Positions 36,933-45,629 of a DNA stretch of 64,000 bases are shown piece after piece. The notes under the pieces were generated by a model. It made no database searches. It was not told the DNA's origin and saw nothing but the letters and a program-made list of their open reading frames with translations. Both the position numbers and the translations under genes were made by a program. Positions within the stretch are counted from its first letter, which is position 1. The number at the start of each line of letters is the position of its first letter. The stretch comes from Microcella flavibacter. Lineage in GTDB: Bacteria; Actinomycetota; Actinomycetes; Actinomycetales; Microbacteriaceae. Location of the stretch: positions 558,001 to 622,000 of the forward strand of contig NZ_CP051299.1 in NCBI RefSeq assembly GCF_012530535.1. Direction: 5' to 3'.

Positions 36933-37382
36933 GACGTGCGCGCCGGTCGCGGTCGAGTTGCCGGCCGCGTCGCGCTCGGCGAGCAGGTCGCGGATCTGCG
37001 CGAGCAACTCGATCTCGGTGGGCGGGGCGTTCTCCGACACAGCGGGTGCGCCCGCCTTGCGGCGGGCCTCGGCGCGGTGCGCGAGGTAGTTCATGGGCAT
37101 GACGAGGGCGAAGTAGACGACGGCCGCGACGATGATGAAGTTGAGCACGGCCGCGACGACCGCGCCGAACAGCAGCTCGGCGTTGCCGCCGTCGAGGGTC
37201 GGGATGCGCACGACGAAGGCGTCGGCCAGGCTCTCTGCGTTGAACAGCGCGCCGATCGCGGGGTTGATCACCGCGGTGACGATCGAGTTCACCAGCGCGG
37301 TGAACGCCGTGCCCACGACGACCGCGACGGCCAGCTCGATGACGTTGCCGCGCAGGATGAATTCCTTGAAGCCCTTGAGCAT
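36906..37382 (-). CDS. mscL: large-conductance mechanosensitive channel
   Basis: A 158-residue inner-membrane channel that opens under osmotic downshock. MLKGFKEFILRGNVIELAVAVVVG is the N-terminal helix and first span, a periplasmic loop (ESLADAFVVRIPTLDGGNAELLFG) follows, then the second span (VVAAVLNFIIVAAVVYFALV) and the cytoplasmic helix (PPTEIELLAQIRDLL). The C-terminal extension after that helix is about 15 residues longer than in E. coli. The ATG at 37382 follows AAGGAG 6 bases upstream. The gene stands alone. Confidence 0.95.
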   Translation of the reverse strand: MLKGFKEFILRGNVIELAVAVVVGTAFTALVNSIVTAVINPAIGALFNAESLADAFVVRIPTLDGGNAELLFGAVVAAVLNFIIVAAVVYFALVMPMNYLAHRAEARRKAGAPAVSENAPPTEIELLAQIRDLLAERDAAGNSTATGAHVATPDEPRA

Positions 37383-37476
37383 GACGCTCTCCTTAATAAT
37401 CTCTTCCGGCGTGCCCCCGGTCGGCACGACTGTAGCGTGCCGTCGGCAACGGCGGGGTCGGGATGCTCGGCGCGCG

Positions 37477-37812
37477 TCAGCCCGCAGCGGCGGGCGCGGC
37501 GCTCGACGACGAGCCCGAGCTGCTCGACCCCGCGCTCGAACCCGAACCGGAGGAGCTCTTCTCCCCGCTCGAGCCGGAGGAGCTCGAGGCACCCGTCTCC
37601 CCGCCCGAGCTCTTCTTCTCCCCGCCGCCCGCCGCCGCGCGGCTGTCGGTGCGGTAGAAGCCGGAGCCGTTGAAGGTCACGCCGGTGACCGAGAACAGCT
37701 TGCGCAGCTTGCCCTGGCAGGCGGGGCAGGCGGTGAGCGCGTCGTCGGTGAAGGCCTGCTGGATGTCGAACGCCGTCGAGCATTCGGTGCAGCGGTACGA
37801 GTACGTGGGCAT
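37477..37812 (-). CDS. FmdB family zinc ribbon protein
   Basis: A 111-residue protein. The first 45 residues are the FmdB zinc ribbon (MPTYSYRCTEC, then ACPACQGKLRKLF with the second pair of Cys) and a GSGFYRTDSR segment; the remaining half is a low-complexity Ser/Gly tail (SSSSGSSG...). The family was first linked to formamidase regulation, but most members have no known role. Start ATG at 37812. It may be co-transcribed with the cyclo-ligase gene upstream (89-base gap). Confidence 0.85.
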   Translation of the reverse strand: MPTYSYRCTECSTAFDIQQAFTDDALTACPACQGKLRKLFSVTGVTFNGSGFYRTDSRAAAGGGEKKSSGGETGASSSSGSSGEKSSSGSGSSAGSSSSGSSSSAAPAAAG

Positions 37813-37900
37813 GGATCCTCCGAGGGTCAAGGATACGGGCGGCCGCCCGTGCCCCCGACCGCGGACGCCCGCGCCCCGACCGCGAGCCGACCCGGCCGCC

Positions 37901-38494
37901 TCAGCGGTCGAAGCGCCGGATGCCGGTCGGCGTGACGACCCCGTCGACCCCCTGGTCGTGCGTCTCGGCCGGCAGCGCGTCGACCACCTCGTGGTCGAAG
38001 ACGACGGCGAACACCGGCGGGCGGCGATCCATCGAGCCGAGGGTCTTGTCGAAGTAGCCGCGGCCCCAGCCCATCCGCATCCCCGAGGCGTCGACGGCGG
38101 CGGCGGGCACGAGCATGAGGTCGACCTCGTTGACGGCGATCGGGCCGAGCACCTCGCCGTCGGGCGCGGGCATCCCCTGGGCATCCTCGATCTCGTCGGC
38201 GTCGGTGAAGAGCGCCCAGTCGAGCAGTCCGTCCTCGCGCGAGACGGGGACGAGCACGCGCACGCCCCGCTCGCAGGCCCACCGCAGGAACGGCCGGGTG
38301 TCGGGCTCGTCGGCGGTGGAGAGGTAGCAGCTGAGGGATCGGGCGCCGAGCGTCTGGGCGAGGGCGACGAGCTGCGTCGTGAGGGCATCCCGCGCCTCAT
38401 CGCGCTCGGCGCAGGGCCTGATCCGGCGACGCTCGCGCAGCTCCGCCCGCAGGGCCCGCTTGGCGTGGGCTGTGTCGCTCGACATGGGGCTCAT
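37901..38494 (-). CDS. 5-formyltetrahydrofolate cyclo-ligase
   Basis: A 197-residue enzyme that converts 5-formyl-THF to 5,10-methenyl-THF using ATP. Seen are the basic N-terminal KRALRAELRERRR, the PDTRPFLRWACERGVRVLVP stretch and the nucleotide/folate motif RMGWGRGYFDKTL. Two ATGs (38494 and 38485, three codons apart) are possible; the first was used. The divergent galU promoter lies directly upstream. Confidence 0.9.
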   Translation of the reverse strand: MSPMSSDTAHAKRALRAELRERRRIRPCAERDEARDALTTQLVALAQTLGARSLSCYLSTADEPDTRPFLRWACERGVRVLVPVSREDGLLDWALFTDADEIEDAQGMPAPDGEVLGPIAVNEVDLMLVPAAAVDASGMRMGWGRGYFDKTLGSMDRRPPVFAVVFDHEVVDALPAETHDQGVDGVVTPTGIRRFDR

Positions 38495-38514
38495 TGTAGA
38501 AGGCCCCTCACCAG

Positions 38515-38520
38515 TACGCT
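38515..38520 (+). promoter_or_regulatory. -10 box TACGCT, leaderless galU transcript
   Basis: TACGCT ends 7 bases before the galU ATG at 38528. Confidence 0.45.
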
Positions 38521-38527
38521 GGGCCCC

Positions 38528-39415
38528 ATGACCCGCCTCACCAAAGCCGTGATCCCCGCAGCCGGCCTCGGAACCCGATTCCTCCCCGCCACCAAGGCGA
38601 TGCCCAAGGAGATGCTCCCCGTCGTCGACAAGCCCGCGATCCAGTACGTCGTCGAGGAGGCGGTCGCCGCCGGCCTCACCGACGTGCTCATGATCACCGG
38701 GCGCAACAAGACCGCCCTCGAGAACCACTTCGACCGCGTCGGCGAGCTCGAGGCCACCCTCACCAAGAAGGGCGACACCGAGAAGCTCGCGAAGGTCGAG
38801 TACTCCACCGACCTCGCCGACATGCACTACGTGCGCCAGGGCGACCCCCTCGGGCTCGGCCACGCCGTGCTGCGCGCCAAGATGCACGTCGGGCACGAGC
38901 CCTTCGCCGTGCTGCTCGGCGACGACATCATCGACCCCCGCGACCCGCTGCTCACCCGCATGAGCGACGTGCACGAGGCCCGCGACACCACCGTCGTCGC
39001 GCTGCTCGAGGTCGACCCCTCGCAGACCCACCTCTACGGAATCGCCACGGTCGAGAAGACCGACGAGAGCGACGTCGTGCGCATCACCGGCCTCGTCGAG
39101 AAGCCCGCGCCCGGCACCGCCCCCTCCAACTACGCCATCATCGGCCGCTACGTGCTCAAGCCCGAGATCTTCGGCATCCTCGAGACCACCGCGCCCGGCA
39201 AGGGCAATGAGATCCAGCTGACGGATGCCCTGCTCGAGCTCGCTGAGAACCCCGAGCACGGCGGCGTCCACGGCGTCGTGTTCGACGGCCGCCGCTACGA
39301 CACGGGCGACCGCCTCGACTACATCAAGGCGATCGTGCAGCTCGCCGTCGAGCGCGACGACCTCGGGCCCGAGCTCCGGCCGTGGCTGCGCGACTTCGCC
39401 GCCGGGCTCGAGTAG
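38528..39415 (+). CDS. galU: UTP-glucose-1-phosphate uridylyltransferase
   Basis: A 295-residue nucleotidyltransferase making UDP-glucose from UTP and glucose 1-phosphate. It has KAVIPAAGLGTRFLPATKAMPKEMLPV at the N terminus, YVRQGDPLGLGHAVLRAK, VLLGDDIID (metal-binding Asp), VEKPAPGTAPSNYAIIGRYV and GNEIQLTDAL, all at the usual spacing for GalU. UDP-glucose feeds cell-wall and exopolysaccharide synthesis. Confidence 0.95.
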   Translation: MTRLTKAVIPAAGLGTRFLPATKAMPKEMLPVVDKPAIQYVVEEAVAAGLTDVLMITGRNKTALENHFDRVGELEATLTKKGDTEKLAKVEYSTDLADMHYVRQGDPLGLGHAVLRAKMHVGHEPFAVLLGDDIIDPRDPLLTRMSDVHEARDTTVVALLEVDPSQTHLYGIATVEKTDESDVVRITGLVEKPAPGTAPSNYAIIGRYVLKPEIFGILETTAPGKGNEIQLTDALLELAENPEHGGVHGVVFDGRRYDTGDRLDYIKAIVQLAVERDDLGPELRPWLRDFAAGLE

Positions 39416-39431
39416 CCCGGCCCCGCCGAGT

Positions 39432-39465
39432 CGAGACGTGAGCCAGACCGAGACGTGAGCCAGAG
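39432..39465 (+). repeat. 17-base tandem duplication creating a six-codon leader frame
   Basis: CGAGACGTGAGCCAGA occurs at 39432 and again at 39449. The first copy's GTG (39438) opens a six-codon frame, VSQTET, whose TGA overlaps the second copy's GTG (39455), the start of the acetyltransferase gene. Confidence 0.75.
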
Positions 39466-40108
39466 CATCCCGACCCTGCGCGAGGGGGCGACGACGCTGC
39501 GCCCCGTGCGGGTGCGCGATGCGCGCGCCCTCGAGCGCGAGCTGCTCGCGAACCGCGCCTGGCTGCGGCCGTGGGAGGCGACGAGCCCCGTCGCGCCCGT
39601 GTCGTGGGACACCAAGGGCTCGATCCGCAGTCTGCTCGCCGGCGCGCGGGCCGGCACGGGCATCCCCTTCGTCATCGAGACGGAGGGCGAGCTCGCCGGC
39701 CAGCTCAACGTCTCGGGCCTCACCTACGGCTCGCTCGCCTCGGCGACCATCGGCTACTGGGTGGGCGAGCGCTTCGCCGGCCGGGGGCTCACCCCCACCG
39801 CCGTCGCGCTCGCCACCGACCACATCTTCTTCGGCGCGGGACTGCACCGCATGGAGATCTGCATCCGGCCCGAGAACGCGCCATCGCTGCGGGTCGTCGA
39901 GAAGCTCGGCTTCCGCTACGAGGGGCTGCGCCGGCGGTACATCCACATCAACGGCGACTGGCGCGACCACTTCTGCTTCGCGCTCACCGTCGAGGAGGTG
40001 CCGCAGGGCGTGCTGCGCCGCTGGCTCGACGGGCGGGTGCCGCGAGGGGTCGCCGAGGTTCCCGAGGTCGATCGCATCGCGGCGCGCCGCGGCATCTCAC
40101 TGGCCTAG
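39455..40108 (+). CDS. GNAT family N-acetyltransferase, RimJ/RimL type
   Basis: A 217-residue acetyltransferase related to ribosomal-protein alanine acetyltransferases. Motifs: TLRPVRVRDARALERELLANRAWLRPWE, IGYWVGERFAGRGLTPTAVALATDHIF with the CoA loop, HRMEICIRPENAPSLRVVEKLGFRYEGLRRRYIHINGDWRDH. In actinobacteria this gene often neighbours galU, as here (40 bases downstream). It starts at the second GTG of a 17-base duplication; the first GTG opens a six-codon frame that overlaps it. Confidence 0.88.
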   Translation: MSQSIPTLREGATTLRPVRVRDARALERELLANRAWLRPWEATSPVAPVSWDTKGSIRSLLAGARAGTGIPFVIETEGELAGQLNVSGLTYGSLASATIGYWVGERFAGRGLTPTAVALATDHIFFGAGLHRMEICIRPENAPSLRVVEKLGFRYEGLRRRYIHINGDWRDHFCFALTVEEVPQGVLRRWLDGRVPRGVAEVPEVDRIAARRGISLA

Positions 40109-40134
40109 AGCCCGCTCGGCCCTACCGTGAGCGC

Positions 40135-41127
40135 ATGGAGTTCACGGGCGGCGGCACGGCCATCCTCATCGCGGCATCAGCGGTGCTCTGGCTCGTCTAC
40201 CTCGTGCCCACCTGGCGCCGGCGCCGCGAGTACCTCGCGACCGAGCGCAACGCCATCCGCCTGCAGCAGACGCTGCGCATCATGGCCCAATCGACCGAAC
40301 TGCCGCCCGAGGTGCGTGCCGAGATGACCGCTCGAGAGATCGCCGCCCAGGAGCGCACGCTCGCCGCCCGCCAGCGCGAGGAGGCCGCCATCGCCCGCGC
40401 CCGCGAGGAGGCCGCCCAGCGCGCCGTCCGCGAGCGGCTCGCGCAGACCGCTCCGGGCCTGGTCGCCGAGGTGGATGCTGCGCGCCGCGGTCAGGCGCGG
40501 CTGCGCCGATCCCGCGCCGCGACGTCGGCGCTCACGCTCGTCGCCCTCGTGGGTCTCGCCGCCGCCGTCGCGAGCGGAGCGTGGGCCTTCGCCGCGCTCG
40601 CCGCGTTCGTGGGCCTGAGCGGGGCATCCCTGCTCGTCGCCCTCGCCCGCGCGCACCGCCGTCGCGACGCCGTGACGGGCGAGGTCGCCCGCCCCGCCGC
40701 GCCGCGCTTCGTCGACCTGGCGCCCGCCGCGCGCGCCCCGCGTACCGCCGCCGGGGCCGAGCGCGCCTGGACGCCCGTGCCGTTGCCCCGCTCGCGCTAC
40801 ATGACGCAGCCCGACTACGACGAGGGCGCCCGCCCCGGGCTCGGCGGCATCGACCACACCGCGGTGCTCGCCGCCGCCGCCGTCGAGGCCGAGCGCGCCG
40901 AGCGCAGCGCCGCCGTCGCCGCCGCGGAGGCCGCGCGGCCCCGGCCGGTCGCCGCTCCCGCCGCGTCGGCGGCCGCTTCCGTCGCCGAGAGGCCGACCGC
41001 GCCCGCCCGCCTCACCGCCGTCGAGAACGCCCCCAGCCGCTTCGCCAGCATGGGAATCGTCGACGATCTCGCGGGCGGTGCGCCCGACCTCGACGAGGTG
41101 CTGCAGCGCCGTCGCGCCGTCGGCTGA
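40135..41127 (+). CDS. membrane protein with cytoplasmic coiled coil, function unknown
   Basis: A 330-residue protein. Its N terminus is a membrane span (GGTAILIAASAVLWLVYLVPTW) followed by a basic RRRREYLATERNAIRLQQTLR segment and an Ala/Arg/Glu-rich helix (residues about 65-120); two more spans lie at about 130-180, and the C-terminal half is a low-complexity Ala/Pro stretch ending DDLAGGAPDLDEVLQRRRAVG. It is close to the GNAT and galU genes, and a TACCGT box ends 6 bases before its ATG. I recognise the arrangement from Microbacteriaceae but not a function. Confidence 0.7.
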   Translation: MEFTGGGTAILIAASAVLWLVYLVPTWRRRREYLATERNAIRLQQTLRIMAQSTELPPEVRAEMTAREIAAQERTLAARQREEAAIARAREEAAQRAVRERLAQTAPGLVAEVDAARRGQARLRRSRAATSALTLVALVGLAAAVASGAWAFAALAAFVGLSGASLLVALARAHRRRDAVTGEVARPAAPRFVDLAPAARAPRTAAGAERAWTPVPLPRSRYMTQPDYDEGARPGLGGIDHTAVLAAAAVEAERAERSAAVAAAEAARPRPVAAPAASAAASVAERPTAPARLTAVENAPSRFASMGIVDDLAGGAPDLDEVLQRRRAVG

Positions 41128-41207
41128 GCGCTCCTCCCGCGGCCCTCGCGGCGGCCCGCGTGGTGCGAGCCGCCCGTTCCCGTGGTGATAAGGTTGACGA
41201 CGTTCGA

Positions 41208-41280
41208 GGGCCTGTGGCGCAGTTGGTAGCGCGCTTCGTTCGCAATGAAGAGGTCAGGGGTTCGATTCCCCTCAGGTCCA
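41208..41280 (+). tRNA. tRNA-Ala (anticodon CGC)
   Basis: A 73-base cloverleaf: acceptor GGGCCTG/CAGGTCC, D arm with AGTTGGTA loop, anticodon stem CTTCG/TGAAG around TTCGCAA (anticodon CGC for the GCG codon), T arm AGGGG-TTCGATT-CCCCT, discriminator A. CCA is not encoded. A TAAGGT box at 41189-41194 lies 13 bases upstream and a strong terminator directly downstream, so it is a single-gene transcript. Confidence 0.95.
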
Positions 41281-41283
41281 CCG

Positions 41284-41328
41284 AAACACGCGAGAACCCC
41301 GGTCACCCGACCGGGGTTCTCGCGTTTC
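41284..41328 (+). terminator. strong intrinsic terminator of the tRNA gene
   Basis: Perfect 16-base arms (41289-41304 and 41309-41324) with a 4-base loop, flanked by AAA and TTT. It begins 9 bases after the tRNA and can also stop transcription from the opposite strand gene. Confidence 0.92.
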
Positions 41329-41349
41329 CCGGCTGAGTAATCTCGGGCG

Positions 41350-41910
41350 TCAGGCCGCTCGCTCGTACGTGACCTGCACCATCCCGTTCGGGAACCGCCG
41401 CTCGCGCGCCAGCCGCAGGTCGAGCCGCACCCCGGGCGGGAACACCGGCGTCCCGCCGCCGACGACGGCCGGGCAGATGAGCAGCTCGACGACGTCGACG
41501 ACGCCGAGCCGCAGGGCGTTCGCCGCGAGGGTCGGGCCTTCGACGGTCAGATCGCCCGGCGCCTCGGCCTTCGCCCGCTCGACCGCCTCGACGGTGAGGG
41601 CGCGCTCGATGCGCGTGCGCGAGGTCGTCACCGACTCGAGGGTGGTCGAGAAGACGACCTTCTCGGCGCGCGTCCAGACCTGGGCGAAGCGGGCCGACTC
41701 GGGCGAGCCCTCGGCCCAGGAGGGGTCGGTCTCCCACCCGGCCATCGTCTCGTACATGCGCCGGCCGTAGAGGTAGGTGCTGACGGATGCCGCATCCGCG
41801 GTCAGCGCGGCGATGACCTCCTCGTCCGGCATCGCCCATGCGAAACCGCCGTCGCCGTCGGTGTTGAACCCGTCGAGCGATGAGGCCACGGAGTAGATGA
41901 TGCGTCCCAT
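41350..41910 (-). CDS. dihydrofolate reductase-fold protein (RibD C-terminal type)
   Basis: A 186-residue member of the DHFR-like RibD C-terminal family. Visible are MGRIIYSVASSLDGFNTDGDGGFAW, TYLYGRRMYETMAGWE (the nucleotide-binding GRR/YETM motif) and VVELLICPAVVGGGTPVF. These proteins are common in actinobacteria and reduce unknown pterin- or flavin-like compounds with NADPH. The ATG at 41910 was chosen over a TTG four codons upstream. Confidence 0.85.
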   Translation of the reverse strand: MGRIIYSVASSLDGFNTDGDGGFAWAMPDEEVIAALTADAASVSTYLYGRRMYETMAGWETDPSWAEGSPESARFAQVWTRAEKVVFSTTLESVTTSRTRIERALTVEAVERAKAEAPGDLTVEGPTLAANALRLGVVDVVELLICPAVVGGGTPVFPPGVRLDLRLARERRFPNGMVQVTYERAA

Positions 41911-41985
41911 CGGCTCATCCAAGGCGGTCGCGCGACCGACCGCAAGGGGCGCGCGAGGCGGGGCTCGCGGCTACGCTCGACCCGC

Positions 41986-42930
41986 ATGAGGGCATCCCGC
42001 ATCGTCTCGACCGCCGCCGTGCTCGCCCCGCCGCTCGCCTGGGCGGCCGTGCACGCGAGCTCGCGGCAGGCGCGGCGCTGGCGCCCGGGCGAGGGGGAGC
42101 GGTCGACGGTCGCCGGACTCGGCGTGCGGCGCTTCGGCGCCGGGCAGCCCGTGATCGTGCTGCTCTCGGGACTCGCCTCGAGCGAGCGGATGTGGGGCGC
42201 CGAGTACGACGTGCTCGGTCGCCGCGCGACGGTCGTGGCGGTCGATCCGATCGGCTTCGGCGCCTCGATGAGCAGCCCGCTGCTCGACGGACCGCTCGAT
42301 GCCGCGGCCCACGTCGACGCGGTGCTCGGCGTGCTGCGCGCGCTCGACCTGGATTCCCGCCCGACGATCCTCGTCGGCCACTCGATGGGGGCCTCGCTCG
42401 CGCTGCGGGTGGCCGCGCGCCTGCCCTCCGCCCGCGCCGTCGTCGCCTTCGACGCCCCGCTCTACCGCACGGTCGAGGAGGCGGATGCGCGCGTGCGGCA
42501 CATGGGCTGGTTCGAGTCGCTGCTGGCGCAGGGCCCGCTCGCCGAGCGCGTCTGCCACTGGATGTGCGAGAACCGCGCCGTCGCCGAGTCGGTCGCGGTG
42601 GCCGTAAGCCCGCGCCTGCCCGTCGCCGTCGCCCGGGACGTCATCCGCCACACCTGGCGGGGCTACCTCGCCGGCTTCGACGCGATCGTGCGCGACGGCG
42701 GGTGGGCGGATGCTCTGCGCGCGCTCGACGAGCGCGAGGTGCCCGTGTGGCTCGTCGACGGCGTCGACGACCCGGTGCCCGTGCCGGGCCGCGCGGACGC
42801 GCTCGCCGAGGACTCCGCCTCGGTCACCGCCGCGCGCCTGCCGGGCAGCCACCGGCTGCCGCTCGACGATCCGATGGGGTGCGCCTCGATCGTGCTCGGC
42901 GTCGTCAGCGGGTACGCGGCCGCGCGCTGA
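41986..42930 (+). CDS. alpha/beta hydrolase
   Basis: A 314-residue hydrolase. An N-terminal hydrophobic stretch (about residues 6-24) may be a membrane anchor or signal. The nucleophile Ser is in LVGHSMGAS, the oxyanion side in LLSGLASSERMW, an acid in DGVDDPVPVPG and the His in GSHRLPLDD. A TACGCT box ends 8 bases before the ATG. The substrate is unknown. Confidence 0.85.
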   Translation: MRASRIVSTAAVLAPPLAWAAVHASSRQARRWRPGEGERSTVAGLGVRRFGAGQPVIVLLSGLASSERMWGAEYDVLGRRATVVAVDPIGFGASMSSPLLDGPLDAAAHVDAVLGVLRALDLDSRPTILVGHSMGASLALRVAARLPSARAVVAFDAPLYRTVEEADARVRHMGWFESLLAQGPLAERVCHWMCENRAVAESVAVAVSPRLPVAVARDVIRHTWRGYLAGFDAIVRDGGWADALRALDEREVPVWLVDGVDDPVPVPGRADALAEDSASVTAARLPGSHRLPLDDPMGCASIVLGVVSGYAAAR

Positions 42931-42963
42931 GGCGCGCGACGTCGGCCGCTCGGGCCCGGTGGC

Positions 42964-43698
42964 TCAGTCGCGCAGTCCGCGGCGCCGGTGCACCACGGGC
43001 TTCGGCACGCGGTTGACGCGCATCGTGCGACGGCCGCGGCGCACGCGCTTGACGAGTGCGACGGGATCGGCGAACGGGCGCGCCGAGATCGGCACCGACG
43101 CCTCGGTGAGCAGCAGCACCCGCGAGCCCGGGGCGAGCGCGTAGCTGAGGTCGAGGTCGTCGTGCACCTCTGAGTCGTGGCGGTGCACGGCGTCGCGCGC
43201 CGCGAGCCACGTCTCGCGCGTCATGGCGAAGTTCGAGCCGAAGAGCGGCGGGTGCCCGAGCCGCTTCGTGAACACGCGGAAGTACGGCCGCATGTACAGC
43301 AGCATCGCGAGGCGGGCCGCAGCCGACGGCAGCGAGGAGAAGTCGCCCGGCCCCGTCACCGCGCTGAGGCCGGGGTCGGCGTCGAGCGCGCCCCCGAGCC
43401 GCTGCAGCCAGTCGTCGTGCGGCACGGAGTCGGCGTCGAGGCGCGCGATGATCTCGCCGCGCGCGGCGTCGTAGCCGGTCGACGCGGCGGCGGGGATGCC
43501 CGGCTCGGCCTCAACGACCACGCGGGCGCCCGCCGCGCGCGCGCCCCCGGCGCTGTCGTCGGTGCTGCCGTTGTCGACGACGACGATCTCGAGCGGCTTC
43601 CGGGTCTGGCGGGCGAGGGCGGCGAGGCAGACCTCGAGGTGACGGGCGTCGTCCTTGACCGGGATGACGACGGTGATCGTGCGGGGTGCGGAGGGCAT
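42964..43698 (-). CDS. family 2 glycosyltransferase
   Basis: A 244-residue inverting glycosyltransferase of the GT-A fold. [25 protein letters not shown] opens the family; [10 protein letters not shown] and the metal-binding DAD triad in [15 protein letters not shown] follow. The C-terminal third is basic ([15 protein letters not shown]) and may meet the membrane. The ATG at 43698 begins the conserved fold. The sugar donor cannot be told. Confidence 0.88.
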   Translation of the reverse strand: MPSAPRTITVVIPVKDDARHLEVCLAALARQTRKPLEIVVVDNGSTDDSAGGARAAGARVVVEAEPGIPAAASTGYDAARGEIIARLDADSVPHDDWLQRLGGALDADPGLSAVTGPGDFSSLPSAAARLAMLLYMRPYFRVFTKRLGHPPLFGSNFAMTRETWLAARDAVHRHDSEVHDDLDLSYALAPGSRVLLLTEASVPISARPFADPVALVKRVRRGRRTMRVNRVPKPVVHRRRGLRD

Positions 43699-43785
43699 CC
43701 CCCCATCATGATCGATCGCGGTGGTGCGCTGCGGGCCCTTGCGCGGTCGGCGAGGAGTGTGGCACCGGCCTGGCACGATGGCCCC

Positions 43786-44136
43786 ATGACCGTCGCGCGC
43801 ATCGCCATCCTGTTCGTGCTCGCCGCCGTCGCCGAGATCGGGGGAGCCTGGCTCGTCTGGCAGGCCGTGCGCGAGTCGAAGCCGTGGTGGTTCGCCGGGC
43901 TGGGGGTCGCGCTGCTCGGCGCCTACGGCTTCATCGCCGCGCTGCAACCCGACGCGAGCTTCGGGCGGGTGCTCGCGGCGTACGGCGGCATCTTCATCGC
44001 GGGCTCGCTCGCCTGGGGCGTCATCGTCGACGGCTTCGCGCCGACGCGCTGGGACTGGATCGGCGCGACGGTGGCGCTGGTGGGCGCCGCGATCATCATC
44101 GGCGCACCGACGGCCACGGCCACCCCGCCGGAGTGA
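43786..44136 (+). CDS. YnfA/UPF0060 family membrane protein
   Basis: A 116-residue protein with four membrane spans (about residues 5-26, 34-52, 62-84, 91-107), the length and profile of Ynf[17 protein letters not shown] and the [29 protein letters not shown] segments are typical. YnfA is related to small multidrug transporters; transport here is not shown. Confidence 0.88.
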   Translation: MTVARIAILFVLAAVAEIGGAWLVWQAVRESKPWWFAGLGVALLGAYGFIAALQPDASFGRVLAAYGGIFIAGSLAWGVIVDGFAPTRWDWIGATVALVGAAIIIGAPTATATPPE

Positions 44137-44154
44137 TGGTGGCGGAGGCGGCGC

Positions 44155-44643
44155 TCAGGCGTCGTTGCGCTGGAACCTGGTCCAGTCGGGCGACTGGTGG
44201 CCGAGCATGAGCGGCAGACGGAGCGACTTCGAGGTCGCGTGCCACACCCCGGGACGGCTCTCATCGGGGCTCAGACCCACCTCGCGCATGATCTCGAGCC
44301 GCGGCCCGGTCGGTACGACGGTCTGCACGGCGAAGCATTCCGCGCCGCCGAGCGACGCCCAGTCGATCATCGCCCACACCGCCTCGACGCCGTAGGTCAT
44401 CCGATCGGCGACGTCATCGGTGAGGACGAGAGCGGTGAGCTCGCTCCCCTTGTCGAGCCCGCCCGGCGTGTACCCGAGGTCGATCGTGCCGATGCGCGTG
44501 AATGTCTCGAGCACGGAGATGGACCAGCGGCCGAGGAAGCGGCGGGCGCCCGCCGGCGGACTGACCGTACCGATGGCGTCGTCCGGCAGGCGCCGGAGCA
44601 CGGTGTGCTGGCACCAGACGGTCTCGGCGATGGTCAACGGCAC
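44155..44643 (-). CDS. hypothetical protein, weakly GNAT-like
   Basis: A 162-residue protein I cannot assign. It contains LTALVLTDDVADRMTYGVEAVWAMIDWA and TVVPTGPRLEIMREVGL, a strand-helix-strand pattern that recalls acetyltransferase folds without a clear CoA loop. The GTG at 44643 was chosen rather than an ATG at 44706 because a TATGGT box ends 6 bases upstream and the extra N-terminal residues look non-coding. It faces the YnfA-type gene tail to tail (18 bases). Confidence 0.6.
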   Translation of the reverse strand: MPLTIAETVWCQHTVLRRLPDDAIGTVSPPAGARRFLGRWSISVLETFTRIGTIDLGYTPGGLDKGSELTALVLTDDVADRMTYGVEAVWAMIDWASLGGAECFAVQTVVPTGPRLEIMREVGLSPDESRPGVWHATSKSLRLPLMLGHQSPDWTRFQRNDA

Positions 44644-44729
44644 CCGGTAACCATAGGCGCGCGGGCCGAGGGCGGTTGACCGCCGCGCGAAACGTGGAGC
44701 GCGCATCCAGGCCCGCTAGCCTCGATCGC

Positions 44730-44954
44730 ATGGATGCCCCCGCCGTCGTCGCCGTCGCCGTGCTGCTGCTCGGCGCACTGTTCAACGTCGTCGCCTGGCC
44801 GCGGTTCTACCCGCGGATCGCGGCGGACCCGCGCTCGCGCGACGCCGGGGGGCGGCGCACCGCGTTCTTCCGCGTGCACGTCGTGCTCATCACGATCGCG
44901 CTCGTGATCGCCGCGCTCTCGGTGCTCGCGGCGGTGCTGCTGCTGCTCGCCTGA
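44730..44954 (+). CDS. SCO4848-type small membrane protein
   Basis: A 74-residue protein with two membrane spans (about 4-25 and 50-73) around AWPRFYPRIAADPRSRDAGGRRTAFFRVH. The WPRF, DPRSRD and TAFFRVH elements fit the actinobacterial SCO4848 family of unknown function. A TAGCCT box ends 7 bases before the ATG. Confidence 0.75.
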   Translation: MDAPAVVAVAVLLLGALFNVVAWPRFYPRIAADPRSRDAGGRRTAFFRVHVVLITIALVIAALSVLAAVLLLLA

Positions 44955-44960
44955 TCGCCC

Positions 44961-45629
44961 CTAGCGCTGGTGCTGCACCGCGCGGGCGATGCGGTTGCCG
45001 GCGACCTGCGCCAGTTGCACGAGCACGATGAGCGTGACGATCACGGCGACCATCACGAACCAGTCGAAGCGCTGGTAGCCGTAGGTCAGCGCGAGGCTGC
45101 CGAGGCCGCCGGCGCCGACCAACCCCGCGACGGCAGTGGCATCCACGAGCGCGACGAAGATGTAGGTCAGCCCGAGGGTGAGCGGGCCGAGCGACTCGGG
45201 GATCACGATCGTGAACAGCACGCGCGGGGGCGAGGCGCCCATCGCCGCGCCGGCCTCGACGGTGCCGGGGTCGACGGCGACGAGGTTCGACTCCGCGATG
45301 CGGGCGATCGCGACGGTCGCCACGAGGGCGAGCGCCGGCACGGCCGCGCTCGTGCCGATGCTCGTGCCGATGAGGGCCCGCGTCACGGGGATGAGCGCGA
45401 TGATGATGATGATGAACGGGATGGGGCGGACGATGTTGATGGCGGCGTTGAGCACCGCGAACACGGCCCGGTTCTCGAGCAGATTGCCCGGGCGGGTGGC
45501 GTAGAGCAGGATCCCGAGCAGCACCCCCAGCACTCCCGCGATGATGAACGAGAACGTGATCATCTGCAGCGTCTGGAGGAGCGCCTCACCCAGTTTCGGC
45601 AGCAGGGTCTCGAGGTCGATGTCACGCAC
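44961..45629 (-). CDS. metI: MetI-type ABC transporter permease
   Basis: A 222-residue permease with about five membrane spans. The EAA/coupling loop is DPGTVEAGAAMGASPPRVLFTIVIPESLGPL, typical of MetI. It overlaps the metN stop by 8 bases, giving the operon order metQ-metN-metI. It forms the channel for import of methionine or a related organosulfur compound. Confidence 0.9.
   Translation of the reverse strand: MRDIDLETLLPKLGEALLQTLQMITFSFIIAGVLGVLLGILLYATRPGNLLENRAVFAVLNAAINIVRPIPFIIIIIALIPVTRALIGTSIGTSAAVPALALVATVAIARIAESNLVAVDPGTVEAGAAMGASPPRVLFTIVIPESLGPLTLGLTYIFVALVDATAVAGLVGAGGLGSLALTYGYQRFDWFVMVAVIVTLIVLVQLAQVAGNRIARAVQHQR

Noticed and set aside
37463-37657. Plus-strand frame opposite the FmdB gene tail
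   Set aside because: It is the antisense of the Ser/Gly repeat tail; the FmdB cysteines on the minus strand decide the strand.
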